Part shown: piece by piece, positions 7,667 to 16,719 of the stretch | Numbering within the stretch: the stretch's first letter is position 1 | Layout: the number at the start of each line of letters is the position of its first letter | Source of the DNA: Bacillota bacterium | GTDB taxonomy: Bacteria; Bacillota; Sulfobacillia; JAJYWN01; JAJZPE01 | Assembly (NCBI GenBank): GCA_036504675.1 | Contig: DASXUT010000053.1 | Location: forward strand, 1-32,898 | Direction of reading: 5' to 3' | Length of the DNA stretch: 32,898 nt | Translations under genes and position numbers: made by a program | Notes under the pieces: generated by a model | The model's input: the letters and a program-made list of their open reading frames with translations, nothing else | Told to the model about the DNA's origin: nothing | The model's database searches: none

Positions 7667-10600
7667 TTGGCACTCTCCTGGCGGCAGACGGCTGAACATT
7701 ACCATCGGGGCTTGGTCCGACTGGTCGACGGTCGACCGACCGAGGCTCTGGCGGAGTTCGATGAGGTCGGTTTTCTCGGCGGGTTGTCTTCAGCCTACGA
7801 TTACAATCGCGGGCTCGCTGAGCTTTGGGTCGGCGAACTTGACAGGGCCCTTGGGGACTTGCACCGGGCGGCCAAAGCCGCGGACGGACCCTCCCCGGCC
7901 CTACTTGGGGTGGCCGCGGCCAGCCTTCTGCTGGGGCGGGTATCGGACGCCCGTGCCGGCCTGGCGGAAGCGGCCAGGCGTATACCTCCTCTTCCGCGCC
8001 TGGCTTCATTGGCCTCCGTCATTGACGGGGTGACCGGCGGATCCAGGCTTACGGACTACCCGGCCCTGGTCGCCCGCCAGATGTCAGTCGCCCGGAAAGG
8101 CCACCATCCGCTGGTCCTCACGTTCCTGACCGACCCCCCAGTCCTTTGCGGTGGCCAACTGATCTACTACGAGTGGGTCAACGGAATGGCCGCGCGCGGC
8201 CATGAGGTCACCGTCCTGTCGCACGGTCAGGCGCCGCCGTGGAAAGAAGTGAAGGCGCCTTTCCGGACCCTGCCCCTCTCCCAGCGGCTCAGTGACGCGA
8301 TCCCCCCGGGTGACGCCTCCTTCGGCATCTATTGGGACCAGATAGCCGATTTGGTCGCCGGAAACCCACGCTCCACGCCCTTCTATGTCTTCCAGGGCGA
8401 CCCCTACATCTTCGAACGAGGCCACGAGCGGCTCTCGGCCGAATTGAGCCCACACGTGGCCAAGGTGGTCGACCACCTGTACGGCCAACCCTGCCGCCTA
8501 ATCGTCATCTCCGATCTGCTTCATGACCTCTTGAAGAAGCATTATGACCGCGAGAGCGTGGTCGTCGAGAACGCCATCGAGCCCAGCCATTTCTTCCCGC
8601 GGCCAAAAACGTCCGTCCCCGGACGCCCCAGGATCGTCTTCATGGGCCCGGAGGCCGAGTTCAAGGGGACCAAGGAAATCAAGGTCGCCCTCGATCTCCT
8701 GCGGCAGCGAGGAGTGACTTTCGAGGCCATCCACATCTGTCCGAACCCGTCCGCTGATCCCTCCTTCACGGGCCTTTTCATTGAGGCCCCACCGCCCGAG
8801 GAAATCGGCCGGATCGTGGCCGAGGCCGACCTCCTCGTCTCGGCCTCCCACTATGAGTCCTTCGCCATGCCTCCGCTGGAAGCCATGGCCTGCGGGACGA
8901 CGGTGGTCACGGCGGCCAACGACGGGGTCCGCCAATATGCCGTCGACGGCAGCAACTGCTTGATGTTCCCGCCTGGAAACATCGAAGCGATGGCCGCGGC
9001 CATCGAGTCGGCGATCAAGGACCAAGGGCTACGTGACCGCCTGGTTCAGGCCGGCCAAGCGGCGGCGGCCCGGTTCAGGTGGCCCAAGAGTCTTTCTAAA
9101 CTGGAGGATATCGTTTGGGATCAGACCGTAGCCCTTCAGCCCGATCTGAGGCCATTGGCCAAAACGGTCGCCGAAGCAGAGGCCAGACGGGCGGGGGCCC
9201 GGAGCCAGACGGTCAGTGTCTGTATGATCGTCCGAAACGAGGCGAGCCACCTGGGGCGGTGCCTGGCCGGCATCGAAGAGGTCGCCGATGAGCTTGTCGT
9301 GGCCGACACCGGGTCGGCGGACCACTCGGCCCTGATCGCCATCCTCTTCGGAGGAAAGGTCGGCCCATTCCCTTGGGGTGACGACTTCAGCGCCGCCCGT
9401 AACTGGGTTCTGGACCAGGCCAACGGGGACTGGATCCTCTGTCTTGACGCCGACGAGGAACTCCATCCTGAGAGCATTCTTCCCCTGTTGGCGCTGGCCC
9501 GCTCAGACACCAGCGCCGACGCTTTCTATCTCACCGCGGAGAATCTCTGCGGCAGCGACGATCGGCAACCGGGTGACGACAGCAGGGTCTTGCGGCTGTT
9601 CCGAAACAACGGGGCCTATCGTTTCGAAGGGAGGATCCACGAGCAGGTCCTGCCCTCGATCATCAGGGCCGGTGGTCGGGTCGAGGCCTCGTCCATCCGC
9701 CTTCGGCACTATGGTTACCTGGGCGCCGAGACAGCGGCCAAGGACAAGCCCAGAAGGAACATCAGGCTCCTGGAGGAATGCCTGCAGGAGCAACCTGAGG
9801 ACCTCTACCTGCGCTTCCAGCTGGCCAGAGAGCAGTTGCGGACGGGTGACGACGAGGCCGCCGTGGATACCTATGACCGGGTCGTCCGTGGGCTACTCAA
9901 ACGGAAGGCGGCAGTGACCAGCGAGGACTTCGTACCGGTGGCCGTCCTGGGGGCGACCCAGATTCACCTGCGCACCGGGCGGGCGGCCCGGGCCAAGGAG
10001 ATAGCCGATCAGTTCAGCCCACTCTGGCCCGATTACGCTGAACTGAACCTGACCCGTGGTCAAGCCCTGAGGTCCCTCGGCCACCATCGGGAGGCCGCCC
10101 GGGCATTCCTGGGGTGCATCGCCGGCGGCCCGTCGCCGGCCGGCCGATACAGCCTCACCTGGGGCCTTGGGGTCGTCGTAGAGGCCTGGCGGGAGCTGGG
10201 TCTGACCTACGAGGAAAGTGGGCACCCGGCGGAAGCGTTGGCCGCTTACCAGCAGGCCCTGGCAGTGTCGCCCGGCCATCCGGAGACTCTCCAGTACCTG
10301 TCTTCTCTGATCCTCAGATCGGAGCACCCTCAAAAGGCCTTCCCGCATTTGGTCGGGCTTGTTTCCGGGGCCGACGACCGACTGGCCCTGGGGCCGGCGA
10401 CGGTCGTCGCCAAGGCTTCAATCAAGGAACGGTTCCCCCAGTTCGCCGAAGAGCTCTTGACCAAGGCCCTGGGGCCGTTGGTCAAAGCCGGAACGGCCTC
10501 GCCGGACCAAGAGATCCCCCTCTACTGGCTGGCCATCGCCCTGGAAGCTCAAAACCGCTATGACGAGTCTGGGGCCATCTTCGCCCGCCTAGCAGACTGC

Positions 10601-11281
10601 CCCGACGTCGGCCGCGAGGCCCGTTGGCACTGGGCCCTCCGCTCGGTCCTGGTTGGACGACCCGTCGAAACGGCTGATTGTCTGGGTCCCTTGACGGAGA
10701 GGGCCCCCGCTGAAGCGGGTCTGTATCTCGAACTCGCGCGAGTCATGGCCGCCGGCGCCGGGCCCGGATCAGGCGGCCGCGCGGCGACCACCGAGACCGT
10801 GCCTCAGCCCCTGACGGGTGCCAGGAAAGCCTTCATGTCCCTGGCCGAACACCTGTGGGACTTGGGGGAAGCGGGTGCCTTCGAGGGCTTGATCAGTTTA
10901 GCCGGACGCGTCTTTGAAAACGCCGGAAAGGCCGCCCGGGAGTTGGGCAAACTGTACTACCGGCGGGGGGCCGAGGATGAAGCCCTGGCCTGTCTGGTGC
11001 GGGCGGCAGAGAACGGGGCCAGCGATGGGGATTCCCTGGCCTGCCTTGGAAAGCTGGCCTGGCGGAGAGGTTTGCCCGAGGACGCCGTCGAATTCCTGCG
11101 ACGCTCGATTTGGGCCGACGCCGGTCGGTTCCAGGCCTGGCTTGATTTAGTCAGAGTCTTGGTGGACCTCGACCGGCGTGGGGAGGCGCTCAAGGTGGTC
11201 CAGGCGGCTCTGGCCGGGCCGTTCCGTGGACATGCCGTCTTCTTGGCCCTGGAGCAGGAACTTGCCGCCGGGGCGGCATGA
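7667..11281 (+). CDS. multidomain glycosyltransferase: TPR - GT4 - GT2 - TPR
   Basis: From the TTG at 7667 (AAAAGGGG eight bases upstream) the protein has 1204 residues. An upstream in-frame TTG at 7490 is less likely: it falls inside the divergent promoter and adds 59 unconserved residues. Residues 1-115 are TPR-like helices (YHRGLVRLVDGRPTEALAEF). Residues about 150-475 are a GT-B, GT4-type transferase opening with VLTFLTDPP..GGQLIYYEWVNGMAARGHEVTVLS, with an EX7E motif at Glu397/Glu405 (ESFAMPPLE). Residues about 515-690 are a GT-A, GT2-type transferase with SVCMIVRNEA, FSAARNWVL, the metal-binding LDADEE (Asp594, Asp596) and the closing FEGRIHEQ. The remaining 500 residues are TPR repeats. 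Two transferases in one chain suggest sequential sugar transfer, perhaps onto a surface protein or glycan; donor and acceptor are unknown. The stop overlaps the rarA start (ATGA). Confidence 0.88.
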   Translation: MALSWRQTAEHYHRGLVRLVDGRPTEALAEFDEVGFLGGLSSAYDYNRGLAELWVGELDRALGDLHRAAKAADGPSPALLGVAAASLLLGRVSDARAGLAEAARRIPPLPRLASLASVIDGVTGGSRLTDYPALVARQMSVARKGHHPLVLTFLTDPPVLCGGQLIYYEWVNGMAARGHEVTVLSHGQAPPWKEVKAPFRTLPLSQRLSDAIPPGDASFGIYWDQIADLVAGNPRSTPFYVFQGDPYIFERGHERLSAELSPHVAKVVDHLYGQPCRLIVISDLLHDLLKKHYDRESVVVENAIEPSHFFPRPKTSVPGRPRIVFMGPEAEFKGTKEIKVALDLLRQRGVTFEAIHICPNPSADPSFTGLFIEAPPPEEIGRIVAEADLLVSASHYESFAMPPLEAMACGTTVVTAANDGVRQYAVDGSNCLMFPPGNIEAMAAAIESAIKDQGLRDRLVQAGQAAAARFRWPKSLSKLEDIVWDQTVALQPDLRPLAKTVAEAEARRAGARSQTVSVCMIVRNEASHLGRCLAGIEEVADELVVADTGSADHSALIAILFGGKVGPFPWGDDFSAARNWVLDQANGDWILCLDADEELHPESILPLLALARSDTSADAFYLTAENLCGSDDRQPGDDSRVLRLFRNNGAYRFEGRIHEQVLPSIIRAGGRVEASSIRLRHYGYLGAETAAKDKPRRNIRLLEECLQEQPEDLYLRFQLAREQLRTGDDEAAVDTYDRVVRGLLKRKAAVTSEDFVPVAVLGATQIHLRTGRAARAKEIADQFSPLWPDYAELNLTRGQALRSLGHHREAARAFLGCIAGGPSPAGRYSLTWGLGVVVEAWRELGLTYEESGHPAEALAAYQQALAVSPGHPETLQYLSSLILRSEHPQKAFPHLVGLVSGADDRLALGPATVVAKASIKERFPQFAEELLTKALGPLVKAGTASPDQEIPLYWLAIALEAQNRYDESGAIFARLADCPDVGREARWHWALRSVLVGRPVETADCLGPLTERAPAEAGLYLELARVMAAGAGPGSGGRAATTETVPQPLTGARKAFMSLAEHLWDLGEAGAFEGLISLAGRVFENAGKAARELGKLYYRRGAEDEALACLVRAAENGASDGDSLACLGKLAWRRGLPEDAVEFLRRSIWADAGRFQAWLDLVRVLVDLDRRGEALKVVQAALAGPFRGHAVFLALEQELAAGAA

Positions 11282-12675
11282 CTCTGGGGGTATTGCGAAC
11301 CGTGAGGGATGATCTCTTCGATTTCAGCCGGCGGAAGCTCCTCAGTCAGGAAGGACCACTGGCGGCCAGAATGCGCCCGAAGGCCCTTGATGAGTTGATT
11401 GGACAAGAGAAGGTCGTCGGCCCCGGTCGGCTGCTGCGGCGGATGATCGAAGCGGACCGGCTGTCTTCGATCATCCTGTGGGGCCCCGCCGGTTCCGGCA
11501 AGACGTCCCTGGCCCGGGTGGTCGCCGAGACGACTGAGTCTGAGTTTGTTGAGTTGAGCGCGGTGACGTCCGGGGTGGCCGATGTCCGCCGGGTCATCGA
11601 GGAGGCCGGCGACCGACTGGGTCAGCACGGTCGGCGGACGATCCTCTTCATCGACGAGCTCCATCGCTTCAACAAAGTGCAGCAAGACGCCCTTCTACCC
11701 CACGTTGAGAAGGGGATCATCACCCTCATCGGAGCCACCACGGAGAACCCGTACTTTGAAGTCATCGCCCCGCTGGTCAGTCGATGCCGGGTCTTTCGTC
11801 TGGAGCCCTTGGATAGCGCGGCCCTGGCAACCATCGTCCTACGCGCCCTGGCCGACCGTGAACGGGGACTGGGCAACTACCGCGTGGAATTGACCCCTGA
11901 GGCCCTGGCTCATTTGGTCGAGACAGCCAACGGCGACGCCCGGACCCTGCTCAACGCGGTCGAACTGGCCGTCCTGACGACCCCGCCGGATCCGGATGGA
12001 GTTCGACGAATCACCCTCCCCATCGCCGAAGAGTCCATTCAGCGCCGGGCCTTGACCTACGACAAGACGGGCGACCAGCACTATGACACGATTTCGGCCT
12101 TCATTAAGAGCCTGCGCGGCAGCGACCCCGACGCGGCTCTCTACTGGTTGGCCCGGATGCTTTACGCCGGGGAGGACCCCACCTTCATCGCCCGCCGAAT
12201 GGTCATCCTGGCCTCGGAGGATGTCGGCAACGCCGACCCCATGGCCCTCGTCCTGGCCACCGCGACCTTTCAGGCCGTGGAATCCATCGGGATGCCGGAG
12301 GCCCGCATCCCACTGGCCCAGGCGGCAACCTACCTGGCCTCCGCCCCTAAGAGCAACGCCGCTTACCTCGGGGTCGACGAGGCCCTCAGGGACGTGGCCG
12401 ACAAGACGATCCACTCTGGTGTACCCCGGCACCTCAGAAATCCAGTCGCCAAGGGCCTGGCCGACATGGGGCATGGCCAGGGCTACCGTTACCCGCACGA
12501 TTTTGCGGGCCATTTCACGCCTCAGGAGTACCTTCCGACGGAGTTGCGTGGGAAACTATACTACCGTCCAAGCGACGAGGGGCGCGAGAAGGAACTGAAG
12601 GAGCGTTTGGAGAGGCAGTGGCCCGAGCGGAGGAGGACCCCCAATGGTACGGCCGGAGATCGACCCGGCCGGTGA
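11278..12675 (+). CDS. rarA: replication-associated recombination protein A (RarA/MgsA AAA+ ATPase)
   Basis: A 465-residue clamp-loader-like AAA+ ATPase of the RarA/Mgs1/WRNIP1 family that acts at stalled replication forks. Visible motifs are PLAARMRP and DELIGQE near the N-terminus, Walker A GPAGSGKT (69-76), Walker [11 protein letters not shown] (122-131), sensor [11 protein letters not shown], and the C-terminal helical tetramerisation region with [14 protein letters not shown] and APKSNAAYL. Length is normal. The ATG overlaps the stop of the glycosyltransferase gene. A GTG eight codons in ([12 protein letters not shown]) would also give a family-like start. In Firmicutes rarA usually lies next to the Rrf2-iscS cluster; here the glycosyltransferase gene separates them. 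Confidence 0.95.
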   Translation: MTLGVLRTVRDDLFDFSRRKLLSQEGPLAARMRPKALDELIGQEKVVGPGRLLRRMIEADRLSSIILWGPAGSGKTSLARVVAETTESEFVELSAVTSGVADVRRVIEEAGDRLGQHGRRTILFIDELHRFNKVQQDALLPHVEKGIITLIGATTENPYFEVIAPLVSRCRVFRLEPLDSAALATIVLRALADRERGLGNYRVELTPEALAHLVETANGDARTLLNAVELAVLTTPPDPDGVRRITLPIAEESIQRRALTYDKTGDQHYDTISAFIKSLRGSDPDAALYWLARMLYAGEDPTFIARRMVILASEDVGNADPMALVLATATFQAVESIGMPEARIPLAQAATYLASAPKSNAAYLGVDEALRDVADKTIHSGVPRHLRNPVAKGLADMGHGQGYRYPHDFAGHFTPQEYLPTELRGKLYYRPSDEGREKELKERLERQWPERRRTPNGTAGDRPGR

Positions 12676-12687
12676 TCGAGGAAGGAA

Positions 12688-12720
12688 AGGCGCCCGGTGG
12701 CTGAAAGCCTCCGGGCGCCT
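12688..12720. terminator. bidirectional terminator between rarA and the sugar operon
   Basis: AGGCGCCCGG and CCGGGCGCCT form a 10-base stem with an inner GGCT/AGCC extension. It lies 13 bases after the rarA stop and 48 bases after the minus-strand GT2 gene. The minus-strand side is followed by the pyrimidine run TTTCCTTCCTC, so it probably serves both converging transcripts. Confidence 0.8.
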
Positions 12721-12767
12721 CGGTCTCTTGCGACTTTCCTCTTCCCGGCTCGGGTGGTCGGCCCGGG

Positions 12768-14447
12768 CTAACCCCCGGAGGCCGCCCGACATGCGTCCGG
12801 CGATGTCTTCGTTCGGGTCCGGGCGCGCCGCCGGATGATTTCCAGGGCGCCCTTGGGGTGGCCGACCCAAGCCATCTCGAACGGGATCGACGCGGGGTTT
12901 GGCGCGGGACAGCCGAGATGGAAGTCACCATCGCCGGTCGGCAGTTCCCCGGAATCGGCCGGCAGGATGAGGAGCCTCCCCGAGAGGGCGCTTTTCCTGG
13001 GCCTGGGCTGTCCTCGGCCGATGATGAGTGTGACGAGATGGTCCCTTTTCGCCAGGGCATTGGCCACCTCGATCATCGCCGAACGCTCAACATCGGTGGC
13101 TTCCGGTCCGAGGTGGAAGTTCAGTCTCAGGCGCTTGCCGTCACCGGCTGGTCGGGCCCGGATCAATCCCGCCGAGACTGCGGCGAGGCCTGCGCGGGCT
13201 AAGCGGTGGTCGGGGACCAGCCGGAGCACTTCCCGGAGAACAGTCTCGCCCTTGAAGGGATCCCCGGCGCAGGTGCAGGCAAAAGCCAGATGATAGAGGG
13301 TCGCCGGGTCATTGGGAAGGAGGCGCGCCGAGCGACTGAAGGCCAGCTCGGCTTCGCCCCACCGTTCCTGCTTGAGCCGGACGATACCGAGGTTGTACCA
13401 GACCTGGGCCGGTCCGAGGCCGGAATACCGCCGGTCGCTCGGCAGGTCTTCGATTGCCTCCAAAAAAAGCTCCTCGGCGCGGCTCACTTCCCCCCGGGCG
13501 AAAAGTCCGGCCCCGAACCCGCCCAGGGTCCTCACCCATTCGGCCCGCAGGTGATCGGCTTCGTGAGGTCCCACAGCCAGTGCCTTCGTCAGCTGTTCCC
13601 TGGCCTCTACGGGCATCGGCCTCGTGGGCCGGGTTCGCAGGGCGCAGGCCAGCTTGGCCAGGATGTCGGCCCGTTTGGCCGGGGACAGGCGGCGGCCGCC
13701 GAACTGTCTCTCAGGGGTCCAGTTCGCGAGGTGGCTGCGGATAGCCAGTACGGCGTCATCCTCGTTCCGGTTGTCGTTGCTCATCTGCCCGGGGTGGACA
13801 CGCGTCTTCACCAAAAGACCCGCGGCGAGCCTGATCCGCCGGCCGGTGGTGATGCGCAGCCACATCTCATAGTCCTGGGCGTACGTGAAGGCCGGGTCGA
13901 ACCGGCCGACCTCCTCGATGACCGCCCGGCGGATCATCACCGAGCATCCGTTGATGAAATTCGACTTGACCAATTCGAAGAAGGCCGAGTCGTCAGGATA
14001 CTCACCGACCCGGGTGGAGCCGATCGGCCGGCCGCACTGGTCGATGATCTCCCACCCCGAGTAGACCAGGGCCGCCTCAGCGTCGCGGGAGTATACGTTC
14101 AACTGTCTCTCCAGCTTATCGGGCACCCACAGGTCGTCCGAGCTGAGCCAACAAACGAATTCGCCGGCGGCCTGCTCGATCCCCGTGTTGAGGGCCCGGG
14201 CGACGCCGCCGTTGGCCCTGGTGACCGGTTTAACCCGGGGATCCCTGGCCGCGTAGGCCGTAAGAATAGCCGCCGTGCCGTCGGTCGACCCGTCATTGAC
14301 GACAATCAGTTCCCAATTCCCGTAGGTTTGGGCCAGGACACTCTCAATGCTTTCCCCGACGAAGGCAGCCTGGTTGTAGGTCGGCATGACCACCGACACT
14401 AGGGGCCCCGCGTTCGCCGGACCACCGCTTCCGCTTAGCTCACGCAT
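12768..14447 (-). CDS. family 2 glycosyltransferase with TPR region and GT4-like C-terminal remnant
   Basis: A 559-residue protein. Residues 16-240 are a GT2 (GT-A) domain: VSVVMPTYNQAAFVGESIESV, ELIVVNDGSTDGT, RANGGVARALNTGI and the metal-binding LSSDDLW (Asp104/Asp105). Residues about 250-430 are helical with TPR repeats (WYNLGIVRLKQERWGEAELAF). Residues about 445-540 (LRLNFHLGPE..SAMIEVANALAKRDHLVTLII) resemble only the first Rossmann strands of a GT4 enzyme and then stop, so this part looks like a truncated second transferase. The start has GGAGGG seven bases upstream and overlaps the end of the SDR gene by 13 bases. Last gene of the UGDH-SDR-GT2 operon, probably acting in surface glycan synthesis; sugar specificity unknown. 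Confidence 0.88.
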   Translation of the reverse strand: MRELSGSGGPANAGPLVSVVMPTYNQAAFVGESIESVLAQTYGNWELIVVNDGSTDGTAAILTAYAARDPRVKPVTRANGGVARALNTGIEQAAGEFVCWLSSDDLWVPDKLERQLNVYSRDAEAALVYSGWEIIDQCGRPIGSTRVGEYPDDSAFFELVKSNFINGCSVMIRRAVIEEVGRFDPAFTYAQDYEMWLRITTGRRIRLAAGLLVKTRVHPGQMSNDNRNEDDAVLAIRSHLANWTPERQFGGRRLSPAKRADILAKLACALRTRPTRPMPVEAREQLTKALAVGPHEADHLRAEWVRTLGGFGAGLFARGEVSRAEELFLEAIEDLPSDRRYSGLGPAQVWYNLGIVRLKQERWGEAELAFSRSARLLPNDPATLYHLAFACTCAGDPFKGETVLREVLRLVPDHRLARAGLAAVSAGLIRARPAGDGKRLRLNFHLGPEATDVERSAMIEVANALAKRDHLVTLIIGRGQPRPRKSALSGRLLILPADSGELPTGDGDFHLGCPAPNPASIPFEMAWVGHPKGALEIIRRRARTRTKTSPDACRAASGG

Positions 14448-15403
14448 CTCAGGGCCCTCCGCCCGGCCTCCCTGATTCGCCCCGGAAGATCGACTTTGTA
14501 GACTTCAGCCATCCATTCGACCGTCTTTGGGATCCCGATTTCAAGCGGGACAACCGGGTTGTGGTCGAGGAGCCGCTGAGCCTTCGAGATGTCCGGGCGC
14601 TTATTGACCGTGTTGTGCTTGTCCTCCGGGAGGTACTCGACCAGGGCCGGGTCGGCCCCGGTGGCCGCCAGGACCAGTTCACTGAGCTCTTTCACGCTCC
14701 GATACTCCGTCCCGCCGATGTTGACGACCTCGCCCGGGACAAACCGGTCGCAGGCCCGGGCCAGCGTCGGGATGAAGTCGTCGATGTACATGAAGACCCG
14801 ACAATAGCCTTCAAAGACTTGATAGGTCTGGTTGTGCAGGGCGCGGTAGGCGAAAAGGCAGACCACACTGCGGTAGTTATGGTAGTATTCGCCGGGACCA
14901 TAGGCGTTGAAGAAGCGCAGGCGCATCACCGGGACGCTGTAGCGCTTCTCGAAGTTCATCACCTGGACCTCGTTGACCCACTTGGTCAGGGCGTAGTCGT
15001 TATGCTGGACGATGGTCTTCAGCTTGGGCAGATCCTCGGTCAGGATGGGCTCATCGGCCTCCCCATAAATCTCCGACGAACTGGCGAAGATGAGCCTGAA
15101 CCCCTTCTTCCGCTGGAACTCGAGGACGTTGCGGGTCCCGATGACGTTGGTCTCCCAAAGGGTGTCGTAGTACTCCTCGCCGTTGATCCGCCCGAACTCG
15201 GCGGCCAGGTGGTAGACGTAGTCATAGCCCTGCTCGAACACCCGTTCGAGCTGTCGGTAGGACGAAACGTCGGCCCGGATATAGCGCTCCTCCGGGTGGT
15301 GCTGGAGGTCGCATTGCCAGACCTCGTGACCGTTGGCTTCCAACTGGGCCACGAGGGGCCGCCCAAGGGTTCCGTGACTTCCGGTGACCAGGATCTTGGC
15401 CAT
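14435..15403 (-). CDS. NAD-dependent sugar epimerase/dehydratase (extended SDR)
   Basis: A 322-residue extended short-chain dehydrogenase/reductase acting on nucleotide sugars. The NAD-binding TGSHGTLG lies at 7-14, the catalytic Tyr137/Lys141 pair in DYALTKW, the Ser-rich ASSSEIYG strand at 108-114, and RFFNAYGPGE in the substrate region. Closest in outline to UDP-glucose 4-epimerase or dTDP-glucose dehydratase relatives, but the exact reaction cannot be told. The ATG overlaps the stop of the upstream dehydrogenase gene (TAATG) and is preceded by GGAGG. Its neighbours suggest it makes the sugar donor used by the following GT2 protein. Confidence 0.9.
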   Translation of the reverse strand: MAKILVTGSHGTLGRPLVAQLEANGHEVWQCDLQHHPEERYIRADVSSYRQLERVFEQGYDYVYHLAAEFGRINGEEYYDTLWETNVIGTRNVLEFQRKKGFRLIFASSSEIYGEADEPILTEDLPKLKTIVQHNDYALTKWVNEVQVMNFEKRYSVPVMRLRFFNAYGPGEYYHNYRSVVCLFAYRALHNQTYQVFEGYCRVFMYIDDFIPTLARACDRFVPGEVVNIGGTEYRSVKELSELVLAATGADPALVEYLPEDKHNTVNKRPDISKAQRLLDHNPVVPLEIGIPKTVEWMAEVYKVDLPGRIREAGRRALRCVS

Positions 15404-16521
15404 TACCTCCGACCTCCCATCAAGCCGGCCTCAGCCGCCACCCGCGACTTCGCCGGGTGGACTTCGATCCGGCCGCGTTCAATGATCACGTCGTAGTCGG
15501 CTCCCGCCTCCTCTACATGGAAGCCGGCCCGGATGAGTTCCGCCGGGGTCAGGGTTTCGTCGGAGACGTCGATGGCGACCCCCTTGCCCTCAAGAGCCTT
15601 GACCAGTTCCACCGCCTTGCTGAACTTGAGCTGGGCGGTACCCTTCTTATAGGACACCCCGCGGACCAGGACCCGCTGGGGACGCCCGGCCAACACCCGG
15701 CCGACCAGGTCCTCCCGATAACGGCGGTCGGCGTTGACCGCCCCGTCGAAGAGGGCCGACTTGGGTTCGTACTTGGCCTCCTGTAACAGGCGGATGTCTT
15801 TGGGCAGGCATTCCCCGCCGATGCCGCACTCAACTCCCGGCAGGTTGATGTTGCCCTTGGTGTTCATTGCCTCGCGGACCTCGCTGAAGTCGAGGCCCCG
15901 CTCGCCACAGATCATCGACAGTTCCTCGGCGAAGGCGATGTCTACGAAACGATAGGCGTTCTCGGCCATCTTGGCCAGCTCGGCCACCTCCGGCTGGCTC
16001 ACCGGCAGGAGCCTCGGGACGAAGTGACTGTAAAAGGCCGTCCCGCGCTTGAGGCAGGCCGGGGTGACCCCGGCGATGACCCGGGGCGGATCGAAGACCG
16101 ATTGGTCCTGACCGAACATGATCCGGTGCGGGCAGGTGATGAGGAAGTAATCCCTCCCGGCGGCCAGCCCATGACCGGCCAGCTTGGCGGCCACCCGGCC
16201 GGTGGTCCCCAGCGGCACCGTCGACTCGATCGAAATCAGCGGGCGCCGGCTCAGGTCGAACCCCTCGACGACCCGGGCGAGGTTGTCGCCCCTGACCGAA
16301 ATGGCGATCAAGTAAGCAGAAATCGGCGTCCCCGAAGGCAGGGCGGTAAACGCCCGGACCCCTTGCCGCCGAAGGCGCCGAACCAAAGGCTCTTCGATAT
16401 CAATCCCAATGACCTCACCCTGGACTCGCGAAACCAAAGAACGATACAGGTTCTCGCCGATGTTGCCGAGCCCGACAACGCAGATTGCGCCGTCCGACCC
16501 AGCCTCGGTCAGCCTGGCCAT
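15403..16521 (-). CDS. UDP-glucose/GDP-mannose dehydrogenase family protein
   Basis: A 372-residue member of the four-electron nucleotide-sugar dehydrogenases, somewhat shorter than the usual 420-440. The N-terminal NAD fold has VVGLGNIG (15-22) and STVPLGTTG. The central domain keeps Lys184 and Asn188 (AKMAENAYR) and the catalytic Cys238 in GIGGECLPKD. Two positions are unusual: the NEL that normally follows the central helix is EEL, and the C-terminal RxSP stretch that helps bind substrate reads LKFSKA. The family link is sure, while the substrate, probably UDP-glucose or UDP-HexNAc, is not. AGGAGG precedes the ATG. First gene of the operon with the SDR and GT2 genes. Confidence 0.87.
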   Translation of the reverse strand: MARLTEAGSDGAICVVGLGNIGENLYRSLVSRVQGEVIGIDIEEPLVRRLRRQGVRAFTALPSGTPISAYLIAISVRGDNLARVVEGFDLSRRPLISIESTVPLGTTGRVAAKLAGHGLAAGRDYFLITCPHRIMFGQDQSVFDPPRVIAGVTPACLKRGTAFYSHFVPRLLPVSQPEVAELAKMAENAYRFVDIAFAEELSMICGERGLDFSEVREAMNTKGNINLPGVECGIGGECLPKDIRLLQEAKYEPKSALFDGAVNADRRYREDLVGRVLAGRPQRVLVRGVSYKKGTAQLKFSKAVELVKALEGKGVAIDVSDETLTPAELIRAGFHVEEAGADYDVIIERGRIEVHPAKSRVAAEAGLMGGRR

Positions 16522-16625
16522 CCTTGGCCACCTCCTGGATATTGCCGGCCCGTCCCTGGGGCCGCCTGTGTTACACCCCTTATATCGGCTCCTCGCTGGC
16601 TTTTGTTTACCGGGAGGAAATGGAA

Positions 16626-16651
16626 AAGGCAGTCCCTCGGGGGGCTGCCTT
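16626..16651 (-). terminator. terminator after threonine aldolase
   Basis: AAGGCAG-t-CCC and GGG-g-CTGCCTT pair across a short loop, 68 bases past the aldolase stop. On the minus strand the stem is followed by TTTTCCATTTCC. It separates the aldolase from the sugar operon on the same strand. Confidence 0.75.
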
Positions 16652-16719
16652 CAACTATCAACCGCAACTCGCCGGTCGGTAACCTCCGCTTCCTGGCCCT
16701 TTCATGACCCCTGGCCGAT

